A DNA stretch of 64,000 nt, from the NCBI RefSeq assembly GCF_001884185.1, contig NZ_MAOE01000125.1, positions 1 through 64,000 on the forward strand, given 5' to 3'. Below, piece by piece: positions 15,713 through 25,485 of the stretch. The notes below the pieces were generated by a model. The model searched no databases. It worked only from the letters and a program-made list of their open reading frames with translations, and was not told where the DNA came from. A program made the translations under genes and the position numbers. This DNA is from Bacillus albus (GTDB lineage Bacteria > Bacillota > Bacilli > Bacillales > Bacillaceae_G). Position 1 is the first letter of the stretch. Each line of letters starts with the position of its first letter.

Positions 15713-16603
15713 TTAAAAAGGTTCGATAGGTACATATATATCAACTATATGTTTCTTTTCCGGGTGCTGCCTCGGGTCATTTTTATACACTTCAAAAGGA
15801 TACGAATCTCTCGGTTTATATCCGCTATTTGGAAGCCACTCACCGTATAAGAAATCCCATGCTCCTTTATATTCATCTTGGAATATTTCAAAATGACCTA
15901 CCGCATACTTTCCAGAAGGTATAACCATTATTCCAATGTCACTCGTTTCTACTGCGGACTCATTCGGAATTGTTATGCATAAACTAGTTCGTAAATGATT
16001 GCCCTCAGTAAATTCATGATGATCGTGGTAAATAGTTAATACTTTCGTATCCTCAAATACATAATAGTTTTCCTCCGCTGCGTAATGAAATAATTTCTCT
16101 ATCATTTTTGGAAAAGCTATCGTTAACTCTTCATATGTACCGATATGTCTTATGTATGCGACGTTTATATTATCCGCTGTTACAATTTCAACATTTCCTC
16201 GAACCTTCTTACATTCATTGTATTGAGAAGGTTCACCTAAGTCTTTGCAATTCTTGCTATTATCATTTCGATATTGCGACGGACTTACACCGTAATAATT
16301 TTTAAATGTACGGGAGAAAACTGCTGAATCTGTGAATCCGAAGTGGTACGCAATATCTGTAATTGTCATATCCAAACGGTATGTAAGTAAATTTGTTGCT
16401 CTTTCTAATTTTAATCGGTTTACATACCGTGATAATGGCTCGTCTACTATACCTTTAAAAATACGATGAAAATGAAACTTTGAAAATCCTGCTATATCCG
16501 CTAGCTCTTCAATGGATAGTGAACTGTCTATGTTTGATTCTATATAATCTTGAACCTTATGTATGCGTCTTACATACTCATTTCTACTTTGTTTATTCTC
16601 CAT
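15713..16603 (-). CDS. AraC family regulator with GyrI-like effector domain
   Basis: 296 residues. Two N-terminal helix-turn-helix units (SLSIEELADIAGFSKFHFHR and MTITDIAYHFGFTDSAVFSR, residues about 22-95) precede a C-terminal GyrI-like/SOUL-type ligand-binding domain (from about 125: NVEIVTADNINVAYIRHIG). This order is that of Rob/BmrR-like multidrug sensors. ATG follows GAGGAGATAAAAAGT. No obvious operon partner; the serine hydrolase gene lies downstream on the same strand. Confidence 0.9.
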   Translation of the reverse strand: MENKQSRNEYVRRIHKVQDYIESNIDSSLSIEELADIAGFSKFHFHRIFKGIVDEPLSRYVNRLKLERATNLLTYRLDMTITDIAYHFGFTDSAVFSRTFKNYYGVSPSQYRNDNSKNCKDLGEPSQYNECKKVRGNVEIVTADNINVAYIRHIGTYEELTIAFPKMIEKLFHYAAEENYYVFEDTKVLTIYHDHHEFTEGNHLRTSLCITIPNESAVETSDIGIMVIPSGKYAVGHFEIFQDEYKGAWDFLYGEWLPNSGYKPRDSYPFEVYKNDPRQHPEKKHIVDIYVPIEPF

Positions 16604-16652
16604 ACTTTTTATCTCCTCACAACAAAAAGGCTAACATTAAGCTAGCCTACTT

Positions 16653-17123
16653 TTATACATTTTTTAAAAATAATACTCTACTCCCGCCATTCCCATCATA
16701 ATTTCTATGTACCGATACACCCTCTACCTCATCATCCCCAGCCTCAATCCGAAAACCGATTTCTTGATGAAACTGTATCGACCTTTTGTTAATCGGTGAC
16801 GTAATTGCTTTTACAACTTTACGGTTATTTGCACGAGCGACATCAAAGAAGTAAGAATACAATGTCGATGCGATTCCTCTTCTTCTATACTTCGGATTGA
16901 CACCGATAAAGTGAACGTATGCTTCATCTTTATATGTTTGTGAAAAAAATCCGCATAAGAAACCTAACGTTTCGCCCTCTTCTTCAATAATAAAACTTGT
17001 TTCTTGAAAGTGAACGAAAAACAGTTTTGGCAACATAGCAGCCATATCTCTTCCGCCCCACCAATCATTTAAAACAGAATGAATCTTTACATAATCTTCC
17101 TCTTGGATGTTTCTTACTCGCAT
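16653..17123 (-). CDS. GNAT family N-acetyltransferase
   Basis: 156 residues. Acetyl-CoA binding motif A is VHFIGVNPKYRRRGIASTLY (VxxxYRRxGI), followed by a conserved AITSPINKRSIQFHQEIGF. Substrate unknown. ATG at 17123 is chosen because GAGAGGGAG lies 6 nt upstream; an in-frame GTG at 17144 would overlap the next gene's stop. It follows a small zinc-ribbon membrane gene and may be co-transcribed. Confidence 0.88.
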   Translation of the reverse strand: MRVRNIQEEDYVKIHSVLNDWWGGRDMAAMLPKLFFVHFQETSFIIEEEGETLGFLCGFFSQTYKDEAYVHFIGVNPKYRRRGIASTLYSYFFDVARANNRKVVKAITSPINKRSIQFHQEIGFRIEAGDDEVEGVSVHRNYDGNGGSRVLFLKNV

Positions 17124-17140
17124 ATGTTTCTCCCTCTCAC

Positions 17141-17548
17141 TCACTTCATTTTTTCATATATTTTAATGACTGTTTCTACTAATAGGATGAATACCCATAT
17201 CCCGCAAAATACAAGAACAGACTGGAATAGAGAACCTAACATAACAATACTTATTAGACCTAATTCTGAGCCTGAAATGGACATTTCATCAAATCCTATA
17301 TTATGTATAAATGGACCGGTTGAAAAAGCCATTAAAATTGATCCTATTAAATAAATCACACTCATTATTTTTAATATTTTTATAGAAAGATACGAAGTTT
17401 GTTCTTGCTCCACTTGTGATAATTCGATTTCTCCGCTCGCAATTCCTTTTTGGAAACAGTCTTCACATAGAAATTCTTCCTTAATTTTTTTACCACCGTG
17501 CATCGTACCTGTTATTTCTTTACATCTTGAACATTTTCGATTTATCAT
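17141..17548 (-). CDS. membrane protein with N-terminal zinc ribbon
   Basis: 135 residues. CSRC (residues 5-8) and CEDC (about 28-31) form a likely zinc ribbon. Two or three membrane segments follow (IKILKIMSVIYLIGSILMAF and a C-terminal pair). No function known. ATG with GGAGTG upstream. Probably in one transcript with the acetyltransferase that follows. Confidence 0.7.
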   Translation of the reverse strand: MINRKCSRCKEITGTMHGGKKIKEEFLCEDCFQKGIASGEIELSQVEQEQTSYLSIKILKIMSVIYLIGSILMAFSTGPFIHNIGFDEMSISGSELGLISIVMLGSLFQSVLVFCGIWVFILLVETVIKIYEKMK

Positions 17549-17644
17549 GGTGTTATCACTCCAATCTATTAAGATTATACTTATATCACTCTTCTTTTAC
17601 CTTAATATTCCTTTTATGTATTTTATAGAGAAAGGTCGTGTTTT

Positions 17645-18112
17645 ATGATTTCGAAATTCACATTTGGTTCGAAAAAACGTACCGTTCATTATGTATTAAG
17701 ACCTAGTTGTTATGCAATTATTTTTCATTCATCATCTTCAAAGATTGCTGTTATCCAAAAAGAAGACCGTTACTTTTTACCAGGTGGCGGTATGGAAGGT
17801 AATGAAACAAAAGAAGAATGTGTGCATCGTGAACTACTAGAGGAATTAGGATGGGAAATTGAAATTGATCAATATATCGGTAATGCGGCAAGATATTTTT
17901 ATGCGGAGAAGGAAGATACATATTATTTAAACGATGGGTTCTTTTATATTGCAAACATGGTGCAGAAACAAACTGCAAACTATGAGGAGGATCATGTTTT
18001 ACGATGGATGCCCCCCATACTTGCTGTAAGACTTCTCGTTCATGATCATCAAAAATGGGCCGTTGAACAAGCGCTTTTATTACGAAAACAAAAAGGATCT
18101 CCTTCTATATGA
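17645..18112 (+). CDS. NUDIX hydrolase
   Basis: 155 residues. The Nudix box is GGGMEGNETKEECVHRELLE then EL, matching GX5EX7REUXEE. The N-terminus is strand-rich. Substrate unknown. The last six codons form the left arm of the terminator at 18090-18126. Convergent with the DMT transporter gene. Confidence 0.88.
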   Translation: MISKFTFGSKKRTVHYVLRPSCYAIIFHSSSSKIAVIQKEDRYFLPGGGMEGNETKEECVHRELLEELGWEIEIDQYIGNAARYFYAEKEDTYYLNDGFFYIANMVQKQTANYEEDHVLRWMPPILAVRLLVHDHQKWAVEQALLLRKQKGSPSI

Positions 18113-18126
18113 AAGAGATCCTTTTT
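18090..18126. terminator. bidirectional terminator overlapping gene end
   Basis: AAAAAGGATCTC at 18090-18101 pairs with GAGATCCTTTTT at 18115-18126 (12 bp). The left arm lies inside the NUDIX coding sequence. Confidence 0.88.
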
Positions 18127-18130
18127 ACTG

Positions 18131-19042
18131 TTAACTTACTTTTTTCAAATTGAGAGCAGGCTTTTTCATTCCGCCTTTTTTTACAACATATAAACCGATA
18201 AAGATAATAAGCCCACCAACGAGTTGCATCATATTGATTTGCTCTCCAATTGTTACTGCCGCAAAGATAACTGCGAACAATGGTACGAGATACATATAAA
18301 CCATTACTTTCGTTGAACCTATTTGACTAATACCGACATACCACATTGCTAGTCCAAAGATAGTCGCAAAGATGATTGAATATGCTAGTGATCCCCAGCT
18401 TGGCATATCTACTGGCCACGTTAAAGAATTTACGTTGAATAAACAGTATATAACGAGAGGTACAATTCCAATTAAAGTAGACCATGACGTGACTCTCATT
18501 GCGGAGTATTTTGTAATAAGAGGTTGCGCTAATATTGGGTACCATCCCCACGCAATTGCTGCGACTAATCCAATTACATTTCCGAGCCACGCATATTCAT
18601 AAGTAGCTCCTCCAGTATGTCCTGTTAATAAAACGAATGCTGCACCAATAAACGCTACTATTGAACCAATTTGTACTTTCATCGAAAAACGTTCTTGTTT
18701 GTGCAATACTGCTAATATCCCTGTAAAAATAGGTGACATTGCAATTAATAATGAGGCGTTCGTTGCGGAAGTATATTTTACAGATAGCATAAACATCGTT
18801 TGATACATTGTCGTTCCAACGATACCGACTGCTACTAATCGTAACCAATCTTTTCTTTCAATACGTAATGAGCGTTCCATCATAAATGTAATAAGTAATA
18901 ATACCGGAGATGCTACTAAAAATCGTAAACTATTAAATTGAATGGATGACATATATGCCACTCCATACTTTCCTATTGTATAATTTGCTCCCCATACTAA
19001 TGCTACTGATACTAGGAGCCATTCCATTTGCCATCGTTTCAT
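18131..19042 (-). CDS. EamA/DMT family transporter
   Basis: 303 residues with ten hydrophobic helices in two EamA repeats; the first begins VSVALVWGANYTIGKYG. Likely exports a small metabolite or amino acid. ATG at 19042 is chosen because GGGGAG lies 6 nt upstream. Divergent from a MocR-type regulator, the same pairing as YcxC/YcxD and YdfC/YdfD in B. subtilis, so the regulator probably controls this exporter. Confidence 0.88.
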   Translation of the reverse strand: MKRWQMEWLLVSVALVWGANYTIGKYGVAYMSSIQFNSLRFLVASPVLLLITFMMERSLRIERKDWLRLVAVGIVGTTMYQTMFMLSVKYTSATNASLLIAMSPIFTGILAVLHKQERFSMKVQIGSIVAFIGAAFVLLTGHTGGATYEYAWLGNVIGLVAAIAWGWYPILAQPLITKYSAMRVTSWSTLIGIVPLVIYCLFNVNSLTWPVDMPSWGSLAYSIIFATIFGLAMWYVGISQIGSTKVMVYMYLVPLFAVIFAAVTIGEQINMMQLVGGLIIFIGLYVVKKGGMKKPALNLKKVS

Positions 19043-19073
19043 CCGAATCTCCCCTTCCATATTTAGCATAGTA

Positions 19074-19127
19074 AAATTGGCTGGATATAACACCGTCCAA
19101 TTGGCTGTTTTTTTACCCAGCCAATTT
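19074..19127. promoter_or_regulatory. MocR operator region
   Basis: AATTGGCTG occurs at 19075-19083 and again at 19099-19107 (24-bp period), and inverted as CAGCCAATT at 19118-19126. All lie in the divergent promoter region. MocR proteins typically bind paired direct repeats about two helical turns apart, which fits. Confidence 0.7.
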
Positions 19128-19167
19128 GTTATACTTAATTGTATATAAGAGATGCGGAGGTGTTTGT

Positions 19168-20610
19168 ATGGAATGGAAGCTAGATAACGACAGTAAAATT
19201 CCTATTTATCAGCAAGTTGTTGACTTTATTGAGAAGCGTATTACATACGGAGAACTTCCTCCAGGTAGCTTCCTCCCTTCCGAACGGAAATTAGCTACGC
19301 AGTTAAACGTAAACCGAAGTACAGTAACGACTGCTTATAATGAGCTACGCGCTATGGGAATTGTAGAAAGTACGACTGGTAAAGGGACACGTGTAAGTAC
19401 ACATATGTGGGGTGTTTCTCCGACATTAACGCCGAACTGGAGAAATTTCGTAGAAGGTGGTACGTTTTTACCAAACTTACCGTTACTTCGCCATATTCGT
19501 TCAGAAGTACAACAAAATGAAAATATCATTGATTTCGCAAATGGAGAGCTCGGTTGTAACCTCTATCCTCACGATCAATTACAAACGATTTTACGAGAAC
19601 AACCGTTAACTCATTCATTAAGTTACGATCATCCGCAAGGCTATCTCCCGCTAAGACAAGCGGTAGTAAAATATATGAAGGAATATTTAAAAGTCGAAGC
19701 GACTGAACAGTCTATTATGATTACTTCTGGCGCGCAGCAAGCACTTCACCTTATCGTTCAATGTTTATTAAATCCCGGTGATGCAGTTGCTTTTGAAAGT
19801 CCTTCACACTGTTATTCCTTACCGTTATTCCAATCAGCAGGTATTCGTATTTTCCCGTTACCTGTCGATGAACATGGTATTAATCCGGATGATGTGCAAG
19901 AATTATATAGAAAGCATCGTATTAAAATGATTTTTTTAAATCCAAACTTCCAAAATCCTACGGGAACTATGCTTCATCCAAACCGTAGAAAAAAACTGTT
20001 ATCACTTTGCGCAGACTTACGAATTGCGATTGTGGAAGATGATCCGTCCAGTTTACTTACGCTAGAAAAGAAACAGCCTTGCCCTACTTTAAAATCGATT
20101 GATGAGAACGGAACTGTCATTTATGTACATTCTTTATCAAAAATGATTGCACCAGGTTTACGAGTCGGCTGGCTTGTCGCCCCGCAGTCTGTAGTAGAAA
20201 GATTATCCGACGCAAGACACCAAATGGAATTAGGCATGAGTATTTTCCCGCAGTGGCTTATGCAGCAATTTTTCGAAACCGTACCATTTCAGTCTCATAT
20301 CGTGCCGTTACGAAAACAACTAGCAGAAAAAAGACACGTTATCGTTCGCGCCCTAAACGAGCAACTTCACGATAAAATCTCTTTTTCGAACCCGACCGGT
20401 GGTATATACATATGGGGAAAATTAAAAGAACCAATAAATGAAAAGCAACTTATTATGCAAAGTTTAAAACAAGAAATCGCCTTTATGCCAGGTAGTATTT
20501 TTGGCGCGAAAGATGGTTATATTCGTTTATCTTATGGAAAAGTGAATATTGATCAAATTGAGGAAGGTATTTCTCGTTTGCGGGAAGCTATTTTAGTTTG
20601 TGAAAAATAA
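19168..20610 (+). CDS. MocR-type regulator (GntR HTH fused to PLP aminotransferase domain)
   Basis: 480 residues. N-terminal GntR winged helix (IPIYQQVVDFIEKRITYGEL, PSERKLATQLNVNRSTVTTA) and a C-terminal aminotransferase-like domain from about 95. The PLP lysine is in HSLSKMIAPGLRVGW, with NPNFQNPTG and EDDPSS cofactor contacts. ATG at 19168 follows CGGAGG; an upstream in-frame start lacks a site. It probably senses PLP or an amino acid and regulates the divergent DMT gene. Confidence 0.9.
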   Translation: MEWKLDNDSKIPIYQQVVDFIEKRITYGELPPGSFLPSERKLATQLNVNRSTVTTAYNELRAMGIVESTTGKGTRVSTHMWGVSPTLTPNWRNFVEGGTFLPNLPLLRHIRSEVQQNENIIDFANGELGCNLYPHDQLQTILREQPLTHSLSYDHPQGYLPLRQAVVKYMKEYLKVEATEQSIMITSGAQQALHLIVQCLLNPGDAVAFESPSHCYSLPLFQSAGIRIFPLPVDEHGINPDDVQELYRKHRIKMIFLNPNFQNPTGTMLHPNRRKKLLSLCADLRIAIVEDDPSSLLTLEKKQPCPTLKSIDENGTVIYVHSLSKMIAPGLRVGWLVAPQSVVERLSDARHQMELGMSIFPQWLMQQFFETVPFQSHIVPLRKQLAEKRHVIVRALNEQLHDKISFSNPTGGIYIWGKLKEPINEKQLIMQSLKQEIAFMPGSIFGAKDGYIRLSYGKVNIDQIEEGISRLREAILVCEK

Positions 20611-20691
20611 CTTTACATAAAGCTCTATCGTTTGACAAAAGAAAAATCTACCATTATTATCAACACGAACCTAGTTATAGGAGTGATAAAA

Positions 20692-21132
20692 ATGAAAATT
20701 TACGTTGATGCAGATGCTTGTCCTGTAAAAGATGTAATTATTTTTGAAGCTACGAGTGCAGAAATTCCTGTAACTCTAGTTACTAGCTTTTCTCATTATT
20801 CTAATGCTCAGCAGCCTAAAGGTGTGGAAACAATTTATGTTGATTCTGGAGCAGATGCTGCTGATTACCGCATTATGCAGTTAGCAAAAAAAGAAGATTT
20901 AATCGTAACACAAGATTACGGTCTTGCTTCGCTCGCTTTAGCAAAAGGCTGTATCGTACTACACCATAAAGGCTATAAGTATACGAATGATAACATTGAA
21001 CAATTGTTACAAACACGATATTTAAGTGCAATGGTTCGAAAAAGTGGTAAGCGTACAAAGGGACCGAAACCATTTACAGCAGAAGATAAAGAGAAATTTA
21101 GAGCGCTCTTTAAAAGTATGATTGCACTTTAA
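20692..21132 (+). CDS. UPF0178 (YaiI/YqxD, DUF188) family protein
   Basis: 146 residues. [12 protein letters not shown] at the N-terminus and [20 protein letters not shown] with [11 protein letters not shown] match the DUF188 family, a PIN-like fold with conserved acids. Function not established; nuclease activity has been suggested from the fold. ATG at 20692 follows AGGAGTG. It follows the MocR gene by 81 nt and may share its transcript. Confidence 0.9.
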   Translation: MKIYVDADACPVKDVIIFEATSAEIPVTLVTSFSHYSNAQQPKGVETIYVDSGADAADYRIMQLAKKEDLIVTQDYGLASLALAKGCIVLHHKGYKYTNDNIEQLLQTRYLSAMVRKSGKRTKGPKPFTAEDKEKFRALFKSMIAL

Positions 21133-21171
21133 AAATGAATTGTCTATTTGCTAGGAAAACTTCGCAAAACA

Positions 21172-21205
21172 AAGAAGAGAATATCCAAATGAACATTCTC
21201 TTCTT
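21172..21205 (+). terminator. terminator-like hairpin
   Basis: AAGAAGAGAAT at 21172-21182 pairs with ATTCTCTTCTT at 21195-21205, between convergent genes. Confidence 0.7.
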
Positions 21206-21218
21206 GAGGTTTACCCTT

Positions 21219-21533
21219 TTAAAATGAAGGTAAATTATCTAAGTTATTTTCTTTTATTCCATCCGGTTCACTACGTATAATATCTCTACCATACTTATGA
21301 AATACATCCACATGAGCTAACTTCCCTAATTTCGCTTCACTAAGAGCAGTCATATAATCTAACTCTCTCCCGCTACTTGTTTTAAACGCAATTAAATCAC
21401 CATCATCATTTTTACGAACGGCAACAATTTCTTCTGCTCCTGAATTGACTTCATTGTCTACTTCAAATTGAGCTTGCTCTTCTCCTTGATGTAAGTAATC
21501 ATTATAAACTTTTTCAAAGTCTTTATTGTCCAT
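21219..21533 (-). CDS. DUF3892 family protein
   Basis: 104 residues. IVAVRKNDDGDLIAFKTSSG and ALSEAKLGKLAHVDVFHKYG with RDIIRSEPDG match DUF3892, small cytosolic proteins of unknown role. ATG at 21533 is preferred because CACCTCC read on the minus strand gives GGAGGTG 6 nt upstream. Stands alone. Confidence 0.8.
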   Translation of the reverse strand: MDNKDFEKVYNDYLHQGEEQAQFEVDNEVNSGAEEIVAVRKNDDGDLIAFKTSSGRELDYMTALSEAKLGKLAHVDVFHKYGRDIIRSEPDGIKENNLDNLPSF

Positions 21534-21595
21534 AACATTCACCTCCAACACATTTTTTAGTATGGTTGGGAGGTGTTGGTTTTATGTAATTTGCT

Positions 21596-22591
21596 CTAAA
21601 CTTTTGTATTTTCAAACGAAAACATAGTACCCTTACTATTTGATTGTAAAGTGTATTTTATGTCGAACATCTTTGATATATCTTCAATATTTTTCAAACC
21701 AAGTCCTGTACCTTTACTATTTATATCAAACCCAATCCCATTATCTCTAAAGGAAACAATATTTTCATCTATATTAATTTTGAGTTTTTTAGCTTTTGAA
21801 TGTTTAAGGACATTTTGAAAAATATTATCAAATAACCTTTGAATCCATAACTCATTACTATTCCATATCAACTCTTTATCTTGTGGATTATATACTAATT
21901 CTATTTTATGAATGCTATACAAATAGCTCCATTTTTTAATCATATTTTCTATTAAATCATGTATATTAACTTCATTATTCACAATATAAGTATTCTCTAA
22001 GGTCTCTGTAGATTGAATATTAAATTCGTTAGTTAAATCACTTATATATTGTATCTGCTCATACATTGATTCAAGTACTGGTGCTTGATCCTTGTACTCA
22101 CCTTCTAAATAATATAATTGTAATCTGACCGCTGTTAAGGGTGTATTAATATCATGCCGTAATTTATTTAATAGTTCCTTTTTTATTTGTTCCTGTTGTT
22201 GTAGTTCTAATTCTCGATAAGTTGTTCTTTCTATAAGCAAGTTCACTGATTTAATCAGCTCTCCCATTTCATCATCGCTTTTAACATTTATTATATTAGG
22301 GATTTTTTTATCACTAGCTAAATCTCGAATCGTTTGATTTAATACATTAATTTTATTTAATACTGTGTTAATCGATTTTGAAAATACAAAAGCTAATATT
22401 AATAGTGATAATAAAAATATGATTAACATCGTAGGATATGCATAGGATTCGTGAAAAGGAATGTTCTGATTGTTAGTTTTAAAGACAACATTATAAATAA
22501 CTGATACTAAGATACTAATTGATAACAATAACAGTGGTACGCTAATAATAGCGGAGAATAATAGTAACTGATATTTTTTCTTTAAGTTCAT
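21596..22591 (-). CDS. sensor histidine kinase
   Basis: 331 residues. Two membrane helices (about residues 9-34 and 53-70) flank a very short extracellular loop of about 18 residues. A HAMP-like linker is followed by the phosphoacceptor His146 in LRHDINTPLTAVRL. The ATPase has N (DNIFQNVLKHS), G1 DNGIGFD and G2 GTGLGL. The tiny sensor loop suggests it senses in or near the membrane. It overlaps the response regulator by 4 nt. Confidence 0.9.
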   Translation of the reverse strand: MNLKKKYQLLLFSAIISVPLLLLSISILVSVIYNVVFKTNNQNIPFHESYAYPTMLIIFLLSLLILAFVFSKSINTVLNKINVLNQTIRDLASDKKIPNIINVKSDDEMGELIKSVNLLIERTTYRELELQQQEQIKKELLNKLRHDINTPLTAVRLQLYYLEGEYKDQAPVLESMYEQIQYISDLTNEFNIQSTETLENTYIVNNEVNIHDLIENMIKKWSYLYSIHKIELVYNPQDKELIWNSNELWIQRLFDNIFQNVLKHSKAKKLKINIDENIVSFRDNGIGFDINSKGTGLGLKNIEDISKMFDIKYTLQSNSKGTMFSFENTKV

Positions 22592-23259
22592 TTCTTCATA
22601 TAGGTATTTAATCTATACCCTTCTCCATATATGTTCTGAATAATATCACCTGTTTTATCATCAATTTTGGTTCTGATTTTCTTTATATGTACGTTCATGA
22701 TATTTTGATTTCTATCTTCGAGTTGCCATAGGTAATCATAGAAGTGTTCTTTAGATAAAACTCTATCTCTATTTTCATATAAATAGAAGAATATTTTACG
22801 TTCAATTGCTGTAAAAGCAACTTCATTACGCAAATCATTATTAAAAACTCTTTTATATTCTGCATCTATAAATAAATGGTTAATTTGCGTGAACGTACCA
22901 TATTGATTATCTAACATTTTCTGAATCCTTAACAACAACTCTCTAGGGTCAAAAGGTTTTATCATGTATTCTTCTCCAATGGTCAAACCTTTTAGTTTAC
23001 TATCCATATCATTCCTTGCTGATAGAAATATAATTGGAATATTTAATCCTAGATTTTTTATTTTCTTTGTAATTTGATAACCATCTTCGCCTGGTAACAT
23101 AACATCCATTACGACTAAATCTATTTCATGAATTATATCAAGAACTTTCCTTCCCTCTTTCTCCCAACACACATTATACTTCTCACGCTGTAAAATTTTT
23201 TGTAATAAATCTCCTATAATCAAATCGTCTTCAACAATTAATATGTTATATACTTTCAT
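22588..23259 (-). CDS. OmpR family response regulator
   Basis: 223 residues. The receiver domain has acidic pair EDD, Asp52 phosphoacceptor (VVMDVMLPGEDG) and K in MIKPFDP. The C-terminal winged helix (FTAIERKIFFYL through NVHIKKIRTKID and IYGEGYRL) binds DNA. First in operon with the kinase. A membrane-anchored hydrolase gene lies 35 nt upstream on the same strand and may be co-transcribed or controlled by this pair. Confidence 0.93.
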   Translation of the reverse strand: MKVYNILIVEDDLIIGDLLQKILQREKYNVCWEKEGRKVLDIIHEIDLVVMDVMLPGEDGYQITKKIKNLGLNIPIIFLSARNDMDSKLKGLTIGEEYMIKPFDPRELLLRIQKMLDNQYGTFTQINHLFIDAEYKRVFNNDLRNEVAFTAIERKIFFYLYENRDRVLSKEHFYDYLWQLEDRNQNIMNVHIKKIRTKIDDKTGDIIQNIYGEGYRLNTYMKK

Positions 23260-23293
23260 TATGTAAGCCTTTCATCGCTAAAGTTACAATTGT

Positions 23294-24280
23294 TTAGTTC
23301 TTCACTACTTTATTCTTAATAAAATCCATAGCAATTTTGTATATTTCATCAGAAGCATATAAATAAATACTATGTGTACCTTCAATTATTTTTACATCAG
23401 CTATTAATAACTTGCTAGCAAACTCCTTATAATCTTCGTTTTTTTGCTTTGTATACTTCGAATCTTTATATTGCCTAGCAATCGCATCTATAAATAACAT
23501 AGGTGTTTCTTTTGGGATCGATAAAGAATTTGATTTTTTACCGTTATTGTAGCTTTGTAAAAGTTCTTGCTTCATATCATCATTAAAAGCCCTCTTATAT
23601 GTAAGCGCTTTATAAATATCTTTTTCCTGTTCGTTTAAAAAGGATTGACGAATGACTTCGGGATTATAAGTAATAGAGGGAGTTAATCTCTGAAAACCAA
23701 TTTTCGTTAAAATATTCATCCCTTTTATTTTTAATGAATCAACCATACCTATTTTATTAGTCACGTACTGTTTAGGTAAACCAATATCTAACGCAATAAT
23801 CCCTTTTACTTCACTTGGATATTTTTGTGCCCAATAAATAGCCTCTATACCCGATAGAGAGTGTGGTACTAAAATGTAAGGTGGTTTATTTCCACTTCGT
23901 ATAAGCGCTTCTCTCGTTTGTTCTAATATCGTATCAATATCTCTATCATCTTGAAAAACATCACTGTATCCATAACCGGCTCTCTCAATTACAGAAATCT
24001 TGTTTTCTTTCGAAAATTCACTATATAGGCCTTTCAATTCATAAACAGGAGCGGCAATTCCAGATCCGGCCATAAATACAAACGTATCCTCCCCGCTCCC
24101 CTCATTATAAACATTCACTTTTTTATTATCGAAATTAACAAGTTCGCCTTCATTCTTCATTAATTTCGATTCCATTTTTAATTGATAGTTATGATATATA
24201 AATACAATGCCTGTTCCAAAGAAAATCATACTAACACTCATTAAAAAAATTATTTTCACTGACTTTAATAATTTTTTCAT
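23294..24280 (-). CDS. membrane-anchored alpha/beta hydrolase
   Basis: 328 residues. An uncleaved N-terminal membrane helix (residues about 9-30) anchors an extracytoplasmic alpha/beta hydrolase domain. FMAGSGIAAP is the oxyanion loop, VPHSLSGIEA the nucleophile elbow (Ser141), and GTHSIY the His. Substrate unknown; it may act on a lipid or peptide at the cell surface. ATG follows GAAAGGGGTGTCAA. It precedes the two-component genes on the same strand. Confidence 0.8.
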   Translation of the reverse strand: MKKLLKSVKIIFLMSVSMIFFGTGIVFIYHNYQLKMESKLMKNEGELVNFDNKKVNVYNEGSGEDTFVFMAGSGIAAPVYELKGLYSEFSKENKISVIERAGYGYSDVFQDDRDIDTILEQTREALIRSGNKPPYILVPHSLSGIEAIYWAQKYPSEVKGIIALDIGLPKQYVTNKIGMVDSLKIKGMNILTKIGFQRLTPSITYNPEVIRQSFLNEQEKDIYKALTYKRAFNDDMKQELLQSYNNGKKSNSLSIPKETPMLFIDAIARQYKDSKYTKQKNEDYKEFASKLLIADVKIIEGTHSIYLYASDEIYKIAMDFIKNKVVKN

Positions 24281-24385
24281 TTGACACCCCTTTCAACCTA
24301 TAATGAAAGGGTACAATATAAAAATAAATTTCTAATAAATTTTCAAAAATAATATCTATTCATTGTTTCTAAGAATGGACCATTT

Positions 24386-25210
24386 TTAATACCTACGCAA
24401 ATCCTTCAAAGTTTCCAATATATCATCTGTAAAGGCTGTACTACCTTCTGTCTCTAAAACTTTGAAATAAAAACTTCTTAGGAAAGTTCTAATATTTTGT
24501 ACTAAAATAGCATGCTGCGGATGTCGGATATCTTCAACCGTTGCTATACTATGTAGCCAATTGCTCCACTCTTCTTCAGTTAAAAGATTTTGGTTACGTA
24601 AAGACATAATCGGCTTTACTAACCTCTCATCTTCAAAGTGCACATACACGTAATCACTTAATCGAACCTTCTGACGAACAGCTGCAAGAATCGCATATGA
24701 AAACTCACGATTTTGTATTGTACGTGCTAAAGCATCGAGCGCATCTGCTGCATGTGCAGTAGAATGTGCCCATCCTTTTCCTTCTACGTAACCCCTTACA
24801 TCTTCTTCTAAATATACATATTCCAGTACTTGTTCTGCCACACTGTACAGTTGTTCTTCAGATAACAGTGTTTCTCTTTCATGAACAGATAAAATAAGTG
24901 GCGGAATTAATACGGAGAATGCACGTTTAAATACAGAGTCTGTGCCCTTTTCACCAATTTTATAAAATAAATAATCAGGACTAATTGCTTGTAACATTAA
25001 TCCTCGTAACTCTTTTTGTCTAAATACATCATTTGTAATCCATGTGTGAAGTGTACTATAAATTAAATCATCACGTAATTCAGCATCAGGTGAACCGATA
25101 TAATCTAGCATCCACTGCGCATATGGATATGCATCTACGTCTTCTGGTACAGCATAATTATTATTTTTAATTTGTAGTAGTTCTTCTTTTAGTTCTAGTA
25201 CTTCATTCAT
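24386..25210 (-). CDS. DUF2785 family protein
   Basis: 274 residues, predicted all-helical, with the recognisable core GKGWAHSTAHAADALDALAR (about residues 160-180), which fits DUF2785. No signal peptide. Function unknown. ATG with AAAAAGGGGACAGG upstream. Monocistronic. The 275 nt upstream (25211-25485) show no feature I can name. Confidence 0.75.
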   Translation of the reverse strand: MNEVLELKEELLQIKNNNYAVPEDVDAYPYAQWMLDYIGSPDAELRDDLIYSTLHTWITNDVFRQKELRGLMLQAISPDYLFYKIGEKGTDSVFKRAFSVLIPPLILSVHERETLLSEEQLYSVAEQVLEYVYLEEDVRGYVEGKGWAHSTAHAADALDALARTIQNREFSYAILAAVRQKVRLSDYVYVHFEDERLVKPIMSLRNQNLLTEEEWSNWLHSIATVEDIRHPQHAILVQNIRTFLRSFYFKVLETEGSTAFTDDILETLKDLRRY

Positions 25211-25485
25211 TCTATTCCTGTCCCCTTTTTACTTTATTAACATGTTTTCGCCTTATTCCCTTTAATTTTTTTCATTAAATCAAGTCAATTTTTAGAATCG
25301 TTTTAGTACCTATCTTTCTATGAACTTGATTCAATTATATATAACTTATCCTGATAAATAAAAGGAAATACATTAGAACATCGTAGTCTCTCACTTTGTT
25401 TACATGCATTTCATGTCAGTTTAAGTTGTAAAATACAGTATGTTTTTTCTTTTATATTCAAACGTAATTACAATTAAAAATTAAA

